Below the pieces are notes generated by a model that did not search any database, had not been told where the DNA came from, and saw only the letters and a list, made by a program, of their open reading frames with translations. Below are positions 9,614 through 19,022 of a stretch of 43,930 nucleotides of DNA, in pieces (the first letter of the stretch is position 1; the number at the start of each line of letters is the position of its first letter). The position numbers were made by a program, and so were the translations under genes. Source of the DNA: an uncultured Eubacteriaceae bacterium (GTDB taxonomy: Bacteria; Bacillota; Clostridia; Lachnospirales; CAG-274); assembly GCA_947086655.1 (NCBI GenBank), contig CAMTZM010000020.1:1-43930 (forward strand), read 5' to 3'.

Positions 9614-10159
9614 TTACGCAAGCTGAATATTCAAAAGCTGCTTTTTAAGCTCATTTAGCTGAGTTTTTATGCTTGCGTCAAAAACATATCCGCAAGCCTT
9701 TATAACAATTCCGCCTATTAAGCTTTCATCTATGGCAGAGTGAATATTAACCTGCTTATTTAATTTTTCGGACATTTTAACATTTATTTGTTTAATTTGT
9801 TCATCACTAAGCGCATGGGCTGAATAAACATAACAATCTACAATACCTTTTTGTTTCATTGCCATCAAACCAAACAACCTTAAAATATCCGTAAGTTCCG
9901 ATTCTCTGTTTTTCTTTAAAACAATAGAAAACAAACCTAATATATCATCTGATACTTTGCCTTTAAAAGCATTTTCCAAAATTTTAAGCTTTTCATCGCT
10001 GCTTATGCGAGGATGATTCAATACATCCAAAAACTCATTGCTATTTTTTAATGTTTCATAAACAAGCCTTACCTCATTATCAAAAAGTTCAAGCCTTCCC
10101 GTCTCCATTGCTAATTCAAAAAGAGCAGTCGCATACCTGTTTGCCGCTAATTCTGCCAT
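9614..10159 (-). CDS. atpH: F1Fo ATP synthase delta subunit
   Basis: A 181-residue peripheral-stalk subunit beginning ANRYATALFELAMETG and ending with the conserved GGIVIKACGYVFDASIKTQL region. Delta ties the top of the alpha3beta3 head to the b subunits. ATG 10159 lies inside the last codons of atpF (13-bp overlap), which suggests translational coupling; GGGGG in the atpF tail serves as the Shine-Dalgarno. Confidence 0.95.
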   Translation of the reverse strand: MAELAANRYATALFELAMETGRLELFDNEVRLVYETLKNSNEFLDVLNHPRISSDEKLKILENAFKGKVSDDILGLFSIVLKKNRESELTDILRLFGLMAMKQKGIVDCYVYSAHALSDEQIKQINVKMSEKLNKQVNIHSAIDESLIGGIVIKACGYVFDASIKTQLNELKKQLLNIQLA

Positions 10160-10665
10160 TTAACGTCCCCCAGTTCAGAAATAACCTCATCGGCAAGCTT
10201 TTTCTGCTGATTTTCATCAATAGACGCTTTTATAAAACGACTTGCCATAGCGGAAGATATTTCTATAATTTGTTTTTTCATTTCATCCTTTGCCTTTTCC
10301 TGTTCTCTTTGAATATCTGTCATAGCTCTGTTTTTAAGAGTTTCGGCTTCCTTTTTGGCTTGTGAAATAATTTCTTGTTCACGCTGAGCCGCACGTGTAC
10401 GTGCCATTGATAAAATTTCTTCACGCTCCGTATTAATTTCACGAAGTTTTTTCTCATATTCCGCTTTAAGCCTGCCGGCGTCCGTCAGCTTTTCATCTGC
10501 TGTATCAAGCTGATTTTGTATACGCTCACGGCGTTTTTCCATAAATTTAAGCACAGGCTTATATAAAAGAAAAGAAAGAACACCACAAAGTATAACTGTA
10601 TTTAAAAGCTGCCAAGCAACGTCAATGAGAAAGGACTGATCCAATGTTAATATAAAGCCATTCAA
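10147..10665 (-). CDS. atpF: F1Fo ATP synthase b subunit
   Basis: A 172-residue protein with one N-terminal membrane helix (about 13-34, VAWQLLNTVILCGVLSFLLY) followed by KPVLKFMEKRRERI and a long charged coiled coil. Two copies form the stator stalk. The start is TTG 10665, 9 nt after GGGAGG. The 3' end overlaps atpH. Confidence 0.95.
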   Translation of the reverse strand: MNGFILTLDQSFLIDVAWQLLNTVILCGVLSFLLYKPVLKFMEKRRERIQNQLDTADEKLTDAGRLKAEYEKKLREINTEREEILSMARTRAAQREQEIISQAKKEAETLKNRAMTDIQREQEKAKDEMKKQIIEISSAMASRFIKASIDENQQKKLADEVISELGDVKWQN

Positions 10666-10720
10666 GGATTAAACCCTCCCTTCAAGGTAAACTCACCTTT
10701 TTTATAAGCTTAAATTAAAT

Positions 10721-11020
<300 letters not shown>

Positions 11021-11029
11021 TTAAAAAAA

Positions 11030-11734
11030 CTAATTTTTCATTTCTTCAGGTATTTTGTCGCCTATAAACGCCATAGAAAGCATTACAAAAATAAATGTCT
11101 GCAATGCGCCGGCAAATACGTCAAAATACACATGAAGTGCTGCGGGGATACCCACTTTTACATATGCAGGCAATGAATAAACCAATCCCATTATAATAGT
11201 ACCGCCTAAAATATTTCCAAAAAGACGGAAACTTAAAGAAACCGGCGTCGCAAATTCACTTATTATATTTATAGGAAGCAAAAATGGAACCGGCTCTAAA
11301 TAGGCTTTAAAATAACTGCCTTTTGCCGTCATTATTCCCATAAAGTGTATAAGAATAAACGTCGTAAACGCCAGAGCTCCTGTTGTAGCTAAATCTGCCG
11401 TTGGCGCACGGAAACTTAAAAGTCCGAATAAATTTGAAAAAAGAACAAACGCAAATACTCCAAAAAACCAATTTCCAAAATATTTGTATTTAATTCCCAT
11501 ATTTGAACTTACAAAGCTGTCCATTGCCTCTACTATAGCTTCAATGAAATTTTGAAAACCGGTCTCCGGCACATCTTTGAATTTGTTAAGCTTAATCCTT
11601 ACGACAATGGCAAACAAAATAAGTACAGCCATTATAATCCAAGTATTCAAAATAGTATCGGTAAACCTTATGTCAATACCAAACAGCTTAAAGGTAGCTA
11701 TAATGTGGTTATTAAAATCCAATCCTGAATCCAT
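11030..11734 (-). CDS. atpB: F1Fo ATP synthase a subunit
   Basis: A 234-residue polytopic membrane protein (five to six helices) that forms the ion half-channels against the c ring. The essential Arg lies in LSFRLFGNILGG near residue 170, and the C-terminal helix HVYFDVFAGALQTFIFVMLS is typical. ATG 11734 follows GAAGGGAGGG. It precedes atpE by 27 bp; an 87-bp gap separates it from atpI. Confidence 0.96.
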   Translation of the reverse strand: MDSGLDFNNHIIATFKLFGIDIRFTDTILNTWIIMAVLILFAIVVRIKLNKFKDVPETGFQNFIEAIVEAMDSFVSSNMGIKYKYFGNWFFGVFAFVLFSNLFGLLSFRAPTADLATTGALAFTTFILIHFMGIMTAKGSYFKAYLEPVPFLLPINIISEFATPVSLSFRLFGNILGGTIIMGLVYSLPAYVKVGIPAALHVYFDVFAGALQTFIFVMLSMAFIGDKIPEEMKN

Positions 11735-11821
11735 ATGCGTATCCCTCCCTTCTTAACATTATTTGTGATTAAGCTTTTATGTTAAGGTAAAAAAATACCC
11801 AAACAAACTAATTAAATAAAA

Positions 11822-12223
11822 TTAAACAATTTCGTCCTTAACTTTTTTAGCCGCTAAATATACAGCCGGACGAAGTGAAAAAAGACCTAAAACAAAACCT
11901 AAAAGACATATGGGAGACCTTAAAGCACATACTACAAGCGCCACTCCCGTTAAAAAATATCTAAACATATAATGAAGTCTAACATAATTCTGTGCATTTG
12001 CCGAGGGCATATTAGCAGAACGATTAAGAGTTCTCTCCAAAAGCATAAATTTAAGACATGTAAATACTGCCCCAAAAATAATTCCGGCACAATAAGAGTA
12101 TAAACTTTTTCCCTCAAACAAAAACAGTATAGCTAAAACTCCTAAGCCAAGAAACACAAGAGAAATTGCAGTTATAGCTTTTAAAACATTGCGGCTTGTT
12201 TCAGAAATAGAAAACACAAGCAT
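11822..12223 (-). CDS. atpI: ATP synthase subunit I (AtpI/UncI-like)
   Basis: A roughly 133-residue protein with four predicted membrane helices. The family is poorly conserved; assignment rests on its size, topology and place directly before atpB. AtpI is thought to help assemble the c ring, particularly in Na+-type enzymes. The start is uncertain: GTG 12226, ATG 12223 and GTG 12217 are all near AGGTGATG, and the last has the best Shine-Dalgarno spacing. It abuts the atpZ stop with no gap. Confidence 0.75.
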   Translation of the reverse strand: MLVFSISETSRNVLKAITAISLVFLGLGVLAILFLFEGKSLYSYCAGIIFGAVFTCLKFMLLERTLNRSANMPSANAQNYVRLHYMFRYFLTGVALVVCALRSPICLLGFVLGLFSLRPAVYLAAKKVKDEIV

Positions 12224-12226
12224 CAC

Positions 12227-12469
12227 CTACTTATTTTTTTTAATATCCTTACAATCATCATCTTTAAATTTTCTAACAGTTATCATATAAAGCGTACGAA
12301 ACGCTGCTCCAACTCCCAATACAGTAAAAATAACAAGAAACAATACTCCTGTATCAAAAGTCTTGTCAATAAAACGACCTATCAATATACAGCAAAAAAT
12401 CGGGACAAACATTGAAATTCCAACATAGCTTATCATACTAACAGCTTTAGTAATCTCTTTCAAATTCAC
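12227..12469 (-). CDS. atpZ: AtpZ-like F1Fo-associated membrane protein
   Basis: An 80-residue protein with two membrane helices (about 12-32 and 40-62), a polar turn GRFIDKTFDTG, and a Lys/Asp-rich tail. This matches the small AtpZ family found first in Firmicutes ATP synthase operons; together with AtpI it has been linked to Mg2+/Ca2+ handling or ring assembly, and its role here is inferred. GTG 12469 follows AGAGGTGAT. It is the first gene of the operon. Confidence 0.75.
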   Translation of the reverse strand: MNLKEITKAVSMISYVGISMFVPIFCCILIGRFIDKTFDTGVLFLVIFTVLGVGAAFRTLYMITVRKFKDDDCKDIKKNK

Positions 12470-12542
12470 TGTTTTATCACCTCTAAGACCATAAAAAACA
12501 CTGTAAGTGAACTAATTAATAATTTTTTTCAAACCACTTTTT

Positions 12543-12571
12543 ATTATAAACCAATTATCAAAATAAATCCA
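12543..12571 (-). promoter_or_regulatory. Possible promoter of the atp operon
   Basis: On the minus strand a perfect -10 TATAAT (12543-12548) lies 17 bp from a poor -35 TGGATT (12566-12571). It overlaps the tail of the wecB terminator, about 70 bp before atpZ. The -35 matches only three positions, so this is tentative. Confidence 0.35.
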
Positions 12572-12602
12572 GTTATTTTAATAAAATTATGAAAATAACT
12601 GG
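12569..12602 (-). terminator. Terminator after wecB
   Basis: An 11-bp stem CCAGTTATTTT/AAAATAACTGG (12569-12579 with 12592-12602) with a 12-nt loop. On the minus strand ATTTATTTTG follows. It separates the wecB unit from the ATP synthase operon. Confidence 0.65.
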
Positions 12603-12641
12603 TTTATAAGCTTTATATATAACTTTTTTTTAAACAAAAAA

Positions 12642-13799
12642 TTACTGCATAATATTAAAATCATCTGGTTTTTGCTTAATAAACCCAAATGAATATAAAA
12701 TAGCTTCAGTTATTCTTTCAGCAGCAAATCCGTCTCCAAAAGGATTTTTTGCTTTTGCCATTTTGCTGTATTCATCTTTATTATCAAACAAAACTGCTGC
12801 TGTATTATAAATATTTTCTTCTTCTATACCGGCAAGTTTAAGAGTTCCGGCTTTAATTCCTTCTGGTCTTTCCGTAACATTTCTTAAAACTATAACAGGT
12901 TTGCCCATTGAAGGCACTTCTTCTTGTAATCCTCCCGAATCTGTCATTACAAGATAAGACTTATTCATTAAATTATGCATATCCTCCATATCAATAGGAT
13001 CTGTTAAATGAATTCTTTCATGTCCTCCTAATATTCTATGGGCAGTTTCCTGTACAGCCGGATTAAAATGAACTGCGTAAACAATTTCAGTATCTTTATA
13101 ATTCTCAACAATTTTAAGCGCCGCACGACATATATTTTCAAGAGGTTCACCTAAATTTTCACGTCTATGCGCTGTCATTGTAATAACTCTTTTATTGGAA
13201 TAATCAATTTTATTTAATTCATCAAGTGAAAAAATATAATCTTCTTTTATTGTAGTTTTTAAACAATCAACTGCCGTATTGCCTGTTATAAATATTTGTT
13301 CCTCATTTATATTTTCTTTTAAAAGATGTTCTTTTGCAAGTGTTGTAGGAGCAAAGTGCAAATCTGCAAGAGCCCCCGTAAGTCTTCTGTTCATCTCCTC
13401 AGGAAACGGCTGTCGTTTATCATATGTACGCAATCCCGCCTCAACATGTCCTACTTTTATTCCGGCATAAAAAGCAGCTAAACTTCCGGCAAACGTAGTT
13501 GTTGTATCTCCATGTACAAGCACAATATCCGGACTTTCTTTTTTCATTACTTCTTCAAGCCCTTTAAGCGCTTTTGTTGTTATATCAGTTAAAGTCTGAC
13601 TTTTTGTCATAATATTAAGGTCATAATCCGGCTTTATTTTAAATATATCAAGAACTTGGTCAAGCATTTGTCTATGCTGTGCAGTAACACATACAATCTG
13701 TTCTATCTCATCTTTTTTTGACATAGCCTTTATTAAAGGTGCCATTTTAGTAGCTTCGGGTCTTGTTCCAAAAATACTCATTACCTTTATTTTATCCAT
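12642..13799 (-). CDS. wecB: UDP-N-acetylglucosamine 2-epimerase (non-hydrolysing)
   Basis: A 385-residue GT-B-fold enzyme that interconverts UDP-GlcNAc and UDP-ManNAc in the cytosol. Motifs: GTRPEATKMAPLI (residues 11-23), VHGDTTTTFAGSLAAFY, HVEAGLRTYDKRQPFPEE, TAHRRENLGEP, DSGGLQEEVPSMGKPV and RNVTERPEG. It lies 13 bp after the transglutaminase gene and ends its transcription unit. UDP-ManNAc is the substrate of the TagA-type transferase encoded at 37.5 kb, so it probably feeds wall polysaccharide synthesis. mnaA is an equivalent symbol in Gram-positives. Confidence 0.95.
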   Translation of the reverse strand: MDKIKVMSIFGTRPEATKMAPLIKAMSKKDEIEQIVCVTAQHRQMLDQVLDIFKIKPDYDLNIMTKSQTLTDITTKALKGLEEVMKKESPDIVLVHGDTTTTFAGSLAAFYAGIKVGHVEAGLRTYDKRQPFPEEMNRRLTGALADLHFAPTTLAKEHLLKENINEEQIFITGNTAVDCLKTTIKEDYIFSLDELNKIDYSNKRVITMTAHRRENLGEPLENICRAALKIVENYKDTEIVYAVHFNPAVQETAHRILGGHERIHLTDPIDMEDMHNLMNKSYLVMTDSGGLQEEVPSMGKPVIVLRNVTERPEGIKAGTLKLAGIEEENIYNTAAVLFDNKDEYSKMAKAKNPFGDGFAAERITEAILYSFGFIKQKPDDFNIMQ

Positions 13800-13812
13800 T
13801 TGTTTCTCCTCT

Positions 13813-15294
13813 TTAATAATTAACTTTTTTATTATCTAAAACAATTTTAAGAATACATGCCACATCGTAAGCGGTAATTTCCCCTTCTCCTTTCATGTTG
13901 ATTCTATCAAGTTTTATATCAGTCATTTTTTTGTCATTATTAAGCACATATTCAAGCACAAGCGACGCATCATTTAAATCTAATTTTCCATTTCCGTCAG
14001 CATCACCTAAAATATATTCCACATCTGTAATATCCTGCGTTGTTGTTTCTGTCTGTTCATAATCGTTTGTTGTTGTTTCTGTCTGTTCATAACTATTCGT
14101 TGTTGTTTCTGTTTGTTCTTCTCTGTATTCATATCTTTCACTTTGAAGATAAGGGTATACAAAACCTTTTGATTCAGACATTTTAAGAGTGCCGCTTGGC
14201 TTATGTGTTGAAATAAATGTTTCTTCATCATTATTAATTGTATTCTGCCCCACAAGGAAATATTTCATACTAAGTACATCAACTTCTTCTTTTGACGGTA
14301 TATATCCATCATTATAAATAGGGTCATTCCATGTAACATCAACAGCATACCAATTTCCATCTTCCATTTTTACATAATTCCACATATGGTCATTGCTTCC
14401 AACAAGTATACACTCAACTCCTATTTTATTACAAAGCATTTTAAACGCCCTTGCATAACCTTCACAAACTGGATTTTCCTTATTTTCTAAATTTGTGTTT
14501 CCTCTTAAAAGACCGCTTATAACCGTCCACGCAAGCTTTGACGCTTCTTTTCTTTTATCTTTATCATTAGATGAAACGTACCTGTTATACTCATTGTTAT
14601 CAACAAGCCATCTGTTAAAATATTTAAGCTTATCATAAATTGATTTATTTCCAGAAGACTCTGCTTTAGCTACTATTTCATCAATTTTAGTATAAAGTTC
14701 ATCATAAACAGAATTTATTATATCTTCATCAGCCGATTTAAAATCATCTAAATAATAACTATCATATTCTTTATTTTTTTTAAGTACAATTTCATCAACT
14801 TCAAAATGTCCATCAGGATATTCCAAATAAAAAACTTCAGCGTAAATATTATTATAATTAATCCAAAATATACTGGCTTTATCATAATCAAACGCCCCTA
14901 AAGCGTAAAAACAATCTTTAGCCAGCATATTTATACTTTGACTAAGCTCCTCTTTAGAATAGCTTTTAACAGTCTCTTTAAGTTTTATAACAATTTCTTC
15001 TTTTCCATTTTTCAGTTTATCAAAATTATCATCTAAAACATTATAAATCAATAAAGAGTTTTCATCTAATTGCTCTCCATATTTATTTTCAAATACAGGG
15101 TCATTTACAACCCCAAAAAATGAAGGTTTATTTTTCTCATATTCATAAGCTTTTTGTTTCATTTCCTCAAACGTAAACCCTTTAGAACTACGTAAAACAT
15201 AACCCTGTGAGTCATTTTCGGAAAAAACAGCCGTAGCTGATAAAACAATAAAAACCATAATTAAAGATATAAAATTTAAAATTTTACTTTTCAC
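13813..15294 (-). CDS. Secreted transglutaminase-like protein with C-terminal dockerin
   Basis: A 493-residue exported protein: signal peptide (about 1-25), a long N-terminal region of unknown fold, a transglutaminase-like core, a Thr-rich linker and a dockerin. The likely triad is Cys in NPVCEGYARAF (about residue 276), His in NDHMWNYV (about 301) and Asp in YAVDVTWNDP (about 316). The linker carries EQTETTTNxY repeats. The dockerin (about 429-493) has one canonical Ca2+ loop, DADGNGKLDLND, and a degenerate second loop, NMKGEGEITAYD. GTG 15294 follows AAGGAGGA. Such cores may be proteases or cross-linking enzymes; activity is unknown. The dockerin implies attachment to a cohesin, possibly the one at 2.5 kb. 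Confidence 0.88.
   Translation of the reverse strand: MKSKILNFISLIMVFIVLSATAVFSENDSQGYVLRSSKGFTFEEMKQKAYEYEKNKPSFFGVVNDPVFENKYGEQLDENSLLIYNVLDDNFDKLKNGKEEIVIKLKETVKSYSKEELSQSINMLAKDCFYALGAFDYDKASIFWINYNNIYAEVFYLEYPDGHFEVDEIVLKKNKEYDSYYLDDFKSADEDIINSVYDELYTKIDEIVAKAESSGNKSIYDKLKYFNRWLVDNNEYNRYVSSNDKDKRKEASKLAWTVISGLLRGNTNLENKENPVCEGYARAFKMLCNKIGVECILVGSNDHMWNYVKMEDGNWYAVDVTWNDPIYNDGYIPSKEEVDVLSMKYFLVGQNTINNDEETFISTHKPSGTLKMSESKGFVYPYLQSERYEYREEQTETTTNSYEQTETTTNDYEQTETTTQDITDVEYILGDADGNGKLDLNDASLVLEYVLNNDKKMTDIKLDRINMKGEGEITAYDVACILKIVLDNKKVNY
14041..14120 (-). repeat. 30-bp tandem repeats in the transglutaminase linker
   Basis: Three head-to-tail units of 30 bp (the last partial), sharing TGTTGTTTCTGTCTGTTCAT on the plus strand, encode the repeated linker decapeptide with EQTETTT. 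They lie between the catalytic region and the dockerin. Confidence 0.85.
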
Positions 15295-15326
15295 CTAAAC
15301 TCCTCCTTCTTATATATAATATCAAA

Positions 15327-16928
15327 TCAAATCAAACCAAACCTTTGAAACAACCGTATAAGTTTATTTCCAAAAGGTACAAGTTTTAAATCCTCTATTA
15401 AAATTCCTTTAAGCATGAGCATTATAAAAAGATATACAATCATAGCAATTACAATAGCAAATAATGTGGCAAAAGTATTATAAGGAATAATCATATATAT
15501 ACCATAATAAACTACATAACAAGCCAGTCCCATACATATTGATGCTGCCATAGGTTTAATAAACATTCCTTTAAAATCCGGAGTGACTTTAGTTGTTTTT
15601 ACAAGTGCAATAATATTAAGAATTGACGCAACAGCATAACATACTATTGTACTTATAACTGCTCCTAAAACATTTATTTCTGGTATTGAAATAAGAATAT
15701 AATTTAAAGGTATTTTTATAAGTGCTCCAATAAGAGCATTTACAGCCGGCACATAAACTTTTCCAAGCCCCTGTAAAATTCCTGTGGCAATCTGACTTAA
15801 AGCAAGAAAAATTACACTTATCGCTCCTACCTTTAAAAGCATGCCGCCATCCGGATAGTTTGGATAAAGCATCTTTAGAATTTGGCTTCCAAGCGCTCCC
15901 ATTCCAATTCCTGCCGGTATTGAAATAATCATAGTAATACGTAAAGTAGTATCAATTTTATTCTTTAATTCTTGTTTTTTCTTTAAAGCTACACTTGCAG
16001 CAATTGACGGAAGAACTGCTGTTGCAAAAGCCGTTGAAATAGAAACCGGAAGTGTCGTAAGAGTAACATATTTACCTGTAAGCTGTCCATAAAGTGTATC
16101 TATTTCCTTTGTAGTAAAACTTCCACTTGCGGCAAGTCTTTGATTAACCATTTTCATATCAATAAGATTAGTCATTGAAAATATAGCCGTGCCTGTAATT
16201 ATAGGAACAGCAACCATAAGTAAATTTAAAGCAATACGTCCTGTCTTTTCTTCTTTATAAAATCTTTTATCTCTCTTTGTTTTTTTAATAATATCATGTT
16301 TTAAAAGCATGTAAACAAATGCTATAAAAATAAGACCAACAGCAGCTCCTATACCAGTACCAGCCGTACCTCCGGCAGCTCCGTACTCAACTCCTTTTTT
16401 CATAAAAACATAAGCAAGATAAACGCTGAAAACCGCATTAAAAACCTGTTCTACAACCTGAGACAACGCTGTTGGAACAGTTGTGTTCATTCCTTGAAAA
16501 TATCCTCTAAAAACCGACATTACCGCTACAATAAATATTGTAGGTGCAAGTGTTACAAGAGAATAATAACTTCTCGGACTTTGTATTATACCGCAAAACC
16601 ATTCTGCTCCAAAATACATAAACAAAGAACCAACCATTCCCAATACAGCCGCACACAAAAGAGAAACCTTAAAAATTCTATGAGCCGCATAATACTGTCT
16701 TACAGAAATTTTCTCAGAAACCATTTTTGAAATAGCAGCTGGAAGACCAGCGGAACTCATTACAAGAAAAAAAGTATAAATATAATAACCAGCACTATAT
16801 ATGCCATTTCCCTCATCGCCAATCATATTAGTAAGCGGTACTCTATATAAAAACCCTAATATCCTTACTATTATGCCGGCAGCAGCCAAAATCGCAGCCT
16901 GTTTAACAAATGACGACCTTCCGCCCAT
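15327..16928 (-). CDS. MurJ/SpoVB-like lipid-linked oligosaccharide flippase
   Basis: A 533-residue protein with about 14 predicted membrane helices. The N-terminal region FVKQAAILAAAGIIVRILGFLYRVPLTNMIG, followed by GIYSAGYYIYTFFLVMSSAGLPAAISKM, matches the MVF family (SpoVB, YtgP/MurJ) of the MOP flippase superfamily. These proteins flip lipid II or other undecaprenyl-linked sugars across the membrane. The exact substrate is not readable from sequence; it may be the main MurJ or serve the wall polysaccharide made by wecB and tagA. ATG 16928 follows TTGAGGTGAG. It lies 25 bp after typA and 32 bp before the transglutaminase gene. Confidence 0.88.
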   Translation of the reverse strand: MGGRSSFVKQAAILAAAGIIVRILGFLYRVPLTNMIGDEGNGIYSAGYYIYTFFLVMSSAGLPAAISKMVSEKISVRQYYAAHRIFKVSLLCAAVLGMVGSLFMYFGAEWFCGIIQSPRSYYSLVTLAPTIFIVAVMSVFRGYFQGMNTTVPTALSQVVEQVFNAVFSVYLAYVFMKKGVEYGAAGGTAGTGIGAAVGLIFIAFVYMLLKHDIIKKTKRDKRFYKEEKTGRIALNLLMVAVPIITGTAIFSMTNLIDMKMVNQRLAASGSFTTKEIDTLYGQLTGKYVTLTTLPVSISTAFATAVLPSIAASVALKKKQELKNKIDTTLRITMIISIPAGIGMGALGSQILKMLYPNYPDGGMLLKVGAISVIFLALSQIATGILQGLGKVYVPAVNALIGALIKIPLNYILISIPEINVLGAVISTIVCYAVASILNIIALVKTTKVTPDFKGMFIKPMAASICMGLACYVVYYGIYMIIPYNTFATLFAIVIAMIVYLFIMLMLKGILIEDLKLVPFGNKLIRLFQRFGLI

Positions 16929-16953
16929 AAACTCACCTCAAACAACGGACAAA

Positions 16954-18783
16954 TTAATTTTTCCTTGCTTTTTTTCTTAAACCTGAATCAAGTATCTTTT
17001 TTCTAATTCTGAGATTTTGAGGAGTTACCTCTAAAAGCTCATCATCTGCTATAAAATCTATGCTTTGCTCAAGACTCATAACTGTATGAGGAGTAAGTCT
17101 CAAAGCGTCGTCTGCTCCAGAAGAACGAGTATTTGTAAGTTGTTTTTTCTTACATACATTTACTTCCATATCTGCATTTCTTGAATTTCTGCCTACAACC
17201 ATACCAGCATAAACCTTTGTTCCAGCTCCTATAAAAAGTTCTCCTCTTTCCTGAGCGTTATAAAGTCCGTATGTTACAGCATCTCCTGTCTCAAATGCTA
17301 CAAGAGAACCTTGCGGACGGCTTGATATTTCACCTTTATAATTTTTATATCCATCAAAAATAGTATTTATAATACCATTTCCTTTTGTATCTGTAAGAAA
17401 TTCGTTTCTATATCCAATAAGCCCCCTTGAAGGAATGGAAAATTCAAGTCTCGTATATCCTCCCTTTGAAGGAGTCATATTAACCATTTCTCCCTTTCTT
17501 GTACCAAGCTTTTCAATTACATTTCCAACAAATTCTTCAGGAACATCAATTGTAGCAATTTCCATAGGTTCAAGTTTCTTCCCATTTTCATCTTTAAATA
17601 AAACCTCCGGGCGTGAAACTTGAAACTCATATCCTTCTCTTCTCATTGTCTCTATTAATATAGACAAATGAAGCTCTCCTCTGCCTGAAACCTTAAAAGC
17701 TTCTGCTTGATCAGTTTCTTCAACACGAAGACTTACATCTGTATTTAATTCTCTAAAAAGACGTTCCCTTAAATGTCTTGATGTAACAAATTTACCTTCT
17801 TGTCCGGCAAAAGGACTGTCATTTACACTAAAAGTCATAGCTATTGTAGGTTCAGAAATTTTATTAAACTCAATTGAAACAGGATTTTCAGCCGAACAAA
17901 TTGTATCTCCAATTTGTATATCGCTTATTCCGGCAACAGCTACTATCGAACCTACAAAAGATTCTTTTACCTCTACTCTTTCAAGCCCTTCATACTCATA
18001 AAGCTTATTTATTTTTACTTTTTCAGATTTATCAGGAATATGATGGTTTAAAATAACAGCATCTTGTCCGGCTTTTATAATTCCATTTTCAACCTTTCCT
18101 ATTCCTATACGTCCAACATATTCGTTATAATCAACAGTTGTAACAAGTATTTGCAAGCCTCCGTCAACATCTCCTTCAGGTGCTGGTATATGCTCAATTA
18201 CCGTATCAAAAAGACATTTCATATCTTCTGCTTCCAAAGCCTTGTCCGCCTCAAGAGACGCTTTTCCAAGTTTTGCCGAAGCAAACACAAAAGGTGAATC
18301 AAGCTGATCGTCGTTTGCATCAAGTTCCATAAAAAGTTCCAATATTTCATCTACAACTTCCTCTGGACGTGCTTCTGGTCTGTCTATTTTATTTACACAT
18401 ACAACAACCGGCAAATCAAGACTAAGCGCATTTTTTAGTACAAATTTTGTTTGCGGCATAGCTCCCTCATAGGCATCTACAACAAGCACAACACCATTTA
18501 CCATTTTAAGCACACGCTCAACTTCTCCTCCAAAATCAGCATGTCCTGGAGTGTCAACTATATTAATTTTTGTGTCATTATAATATACTGAAGTATTTTT
18601 TGATAAAATTGTTATTCCTCTTTCTCTTTCAATATCGCCCGAATCCATTACTCTCTCACGAACCATTTGATTTGAGCGAAACGTACCGCTTTGTTTAAGC
18701 AGCTCGTCAACTAAAGTTGTTTTTCCATGATCAACATGTGCAATTATAGCTATATTTCTTACATCTTCTCTTTTTGTAATCAC
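16954..18783 (-). CDS. typA: Ribosome-associated translational GTPase TypA/BipA
   Basis: A 609-residue EF-G-like GTPase. The G domain shows [15 protein letters not shown] (G1, about residues 15-29), the RGITI switch I motif, VDTPGHADF (G3) and VNKID (G4). The C-terminal TypA-specific domain includes [20 protein letters not shown] and ends GLRKKARKN. TypA binds the ribosomal A site and affects assembly and stress or cold responses. The start is GTG 18783, 9 nt after GGGAG. Its own promoter lies 70-100 bp upstream, and it heads the typA-flippase-transglutaminase-wecB unit. Confidence 0.96.
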   Translation of the reverse strand: MITKREDVRNIAIIAHVDHGKTTLVDELLKQSGTFRSNQMVRERVMDSGDIERERGITILSKNTSVYYNDTKINIVDTPGHADFGGEVERVLKMVNGVVLVVDAYEGAMPQTKFVLKNALSLDLPVVVCVNKIDRPEARPEEVVDEILELFMELDANDDQLDSPFVFASAKLGKASLEADKALEAEDMKCLFDTVIEHIPAPEGDVDGGLQILVTTVDYNEYVGRIGIGKVENGIIKAGQDAVILNHHIPDKSEKVKINKLYEYEGLERVEVKESFVGSIVAVAGISDIQIGDTICSAENPVSIEFNKISEPTIAMTFSVNDSPFAGQEGKFVTSRHLRERLFRELNTDVSLRVEETDQAEAFKVSGRGELHLSILIETMRREGYEFQVSRPEVLFKDENGKKLEPMEIATIDVPEEFVGNVIEKLGTRKGEMVNMTPSKGGYTRLEFSIPSRGLIGYRNEFLTDTKGNGIINTIFDGYKNYKGEISSRPQGSLVAFETGDAVTYGLYNAQERGELFIGAGTKVYAGMVVGRNSRNADMEVNVCKKKQLTNTRSSGADDALRLTPHTVMSLEQSIDFIADDELLEVTPQNLRIRKKILDSGLRKKARKN

Positions 18784-18850
18784 TTTTTCTAACTCCCTGT
18801 ATTAAATTTGAAACAAACCGTTCCATTATCTTTAAACACACCATTTTATA

Positions 18851-18879
18851 ATTTTACCATACAAAAATATAACTTGCAA
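18851..18879 (-). promoter_or_regulatory. Sigma-A promoter of typA unit
   Basis: On the minus strand TTGCAA (18874-18879), a 17-bp spacer and TAAAAT (18851-18856) give a good promoter about 65 nt before the typA GTG. Confidence 0.7.
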
Positions 18880-18957
18880 TCACTAAAAAAACGCTTAAAT
18901 AAATTTTATAAAATATCGTGTATTTTTATTTATTATATTATATAAATAAAACATTAA

Positions 18958-19009
18958 GGGCTGCCTAAAAACTCATTTTATATGTTAAAATAAGCTTTAA
19001 GGCAACCCC
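18958..19009 (-). terminator. Terminator after rpoC
   Basis: A long hairpin on the minus strand: GGGTTGCCT pairs with AGGCAGCCC (19009-19001 with 18966-18958, one G-U pair), continuing after a small interruption into CTTATTTTA/TAAAATGAG. TTAATGTTTTATTTAT follows. It separates rpoBC from typA. Confidence 0.75.
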
Positions 19010-19022
19010 TAAAAAAATTTTT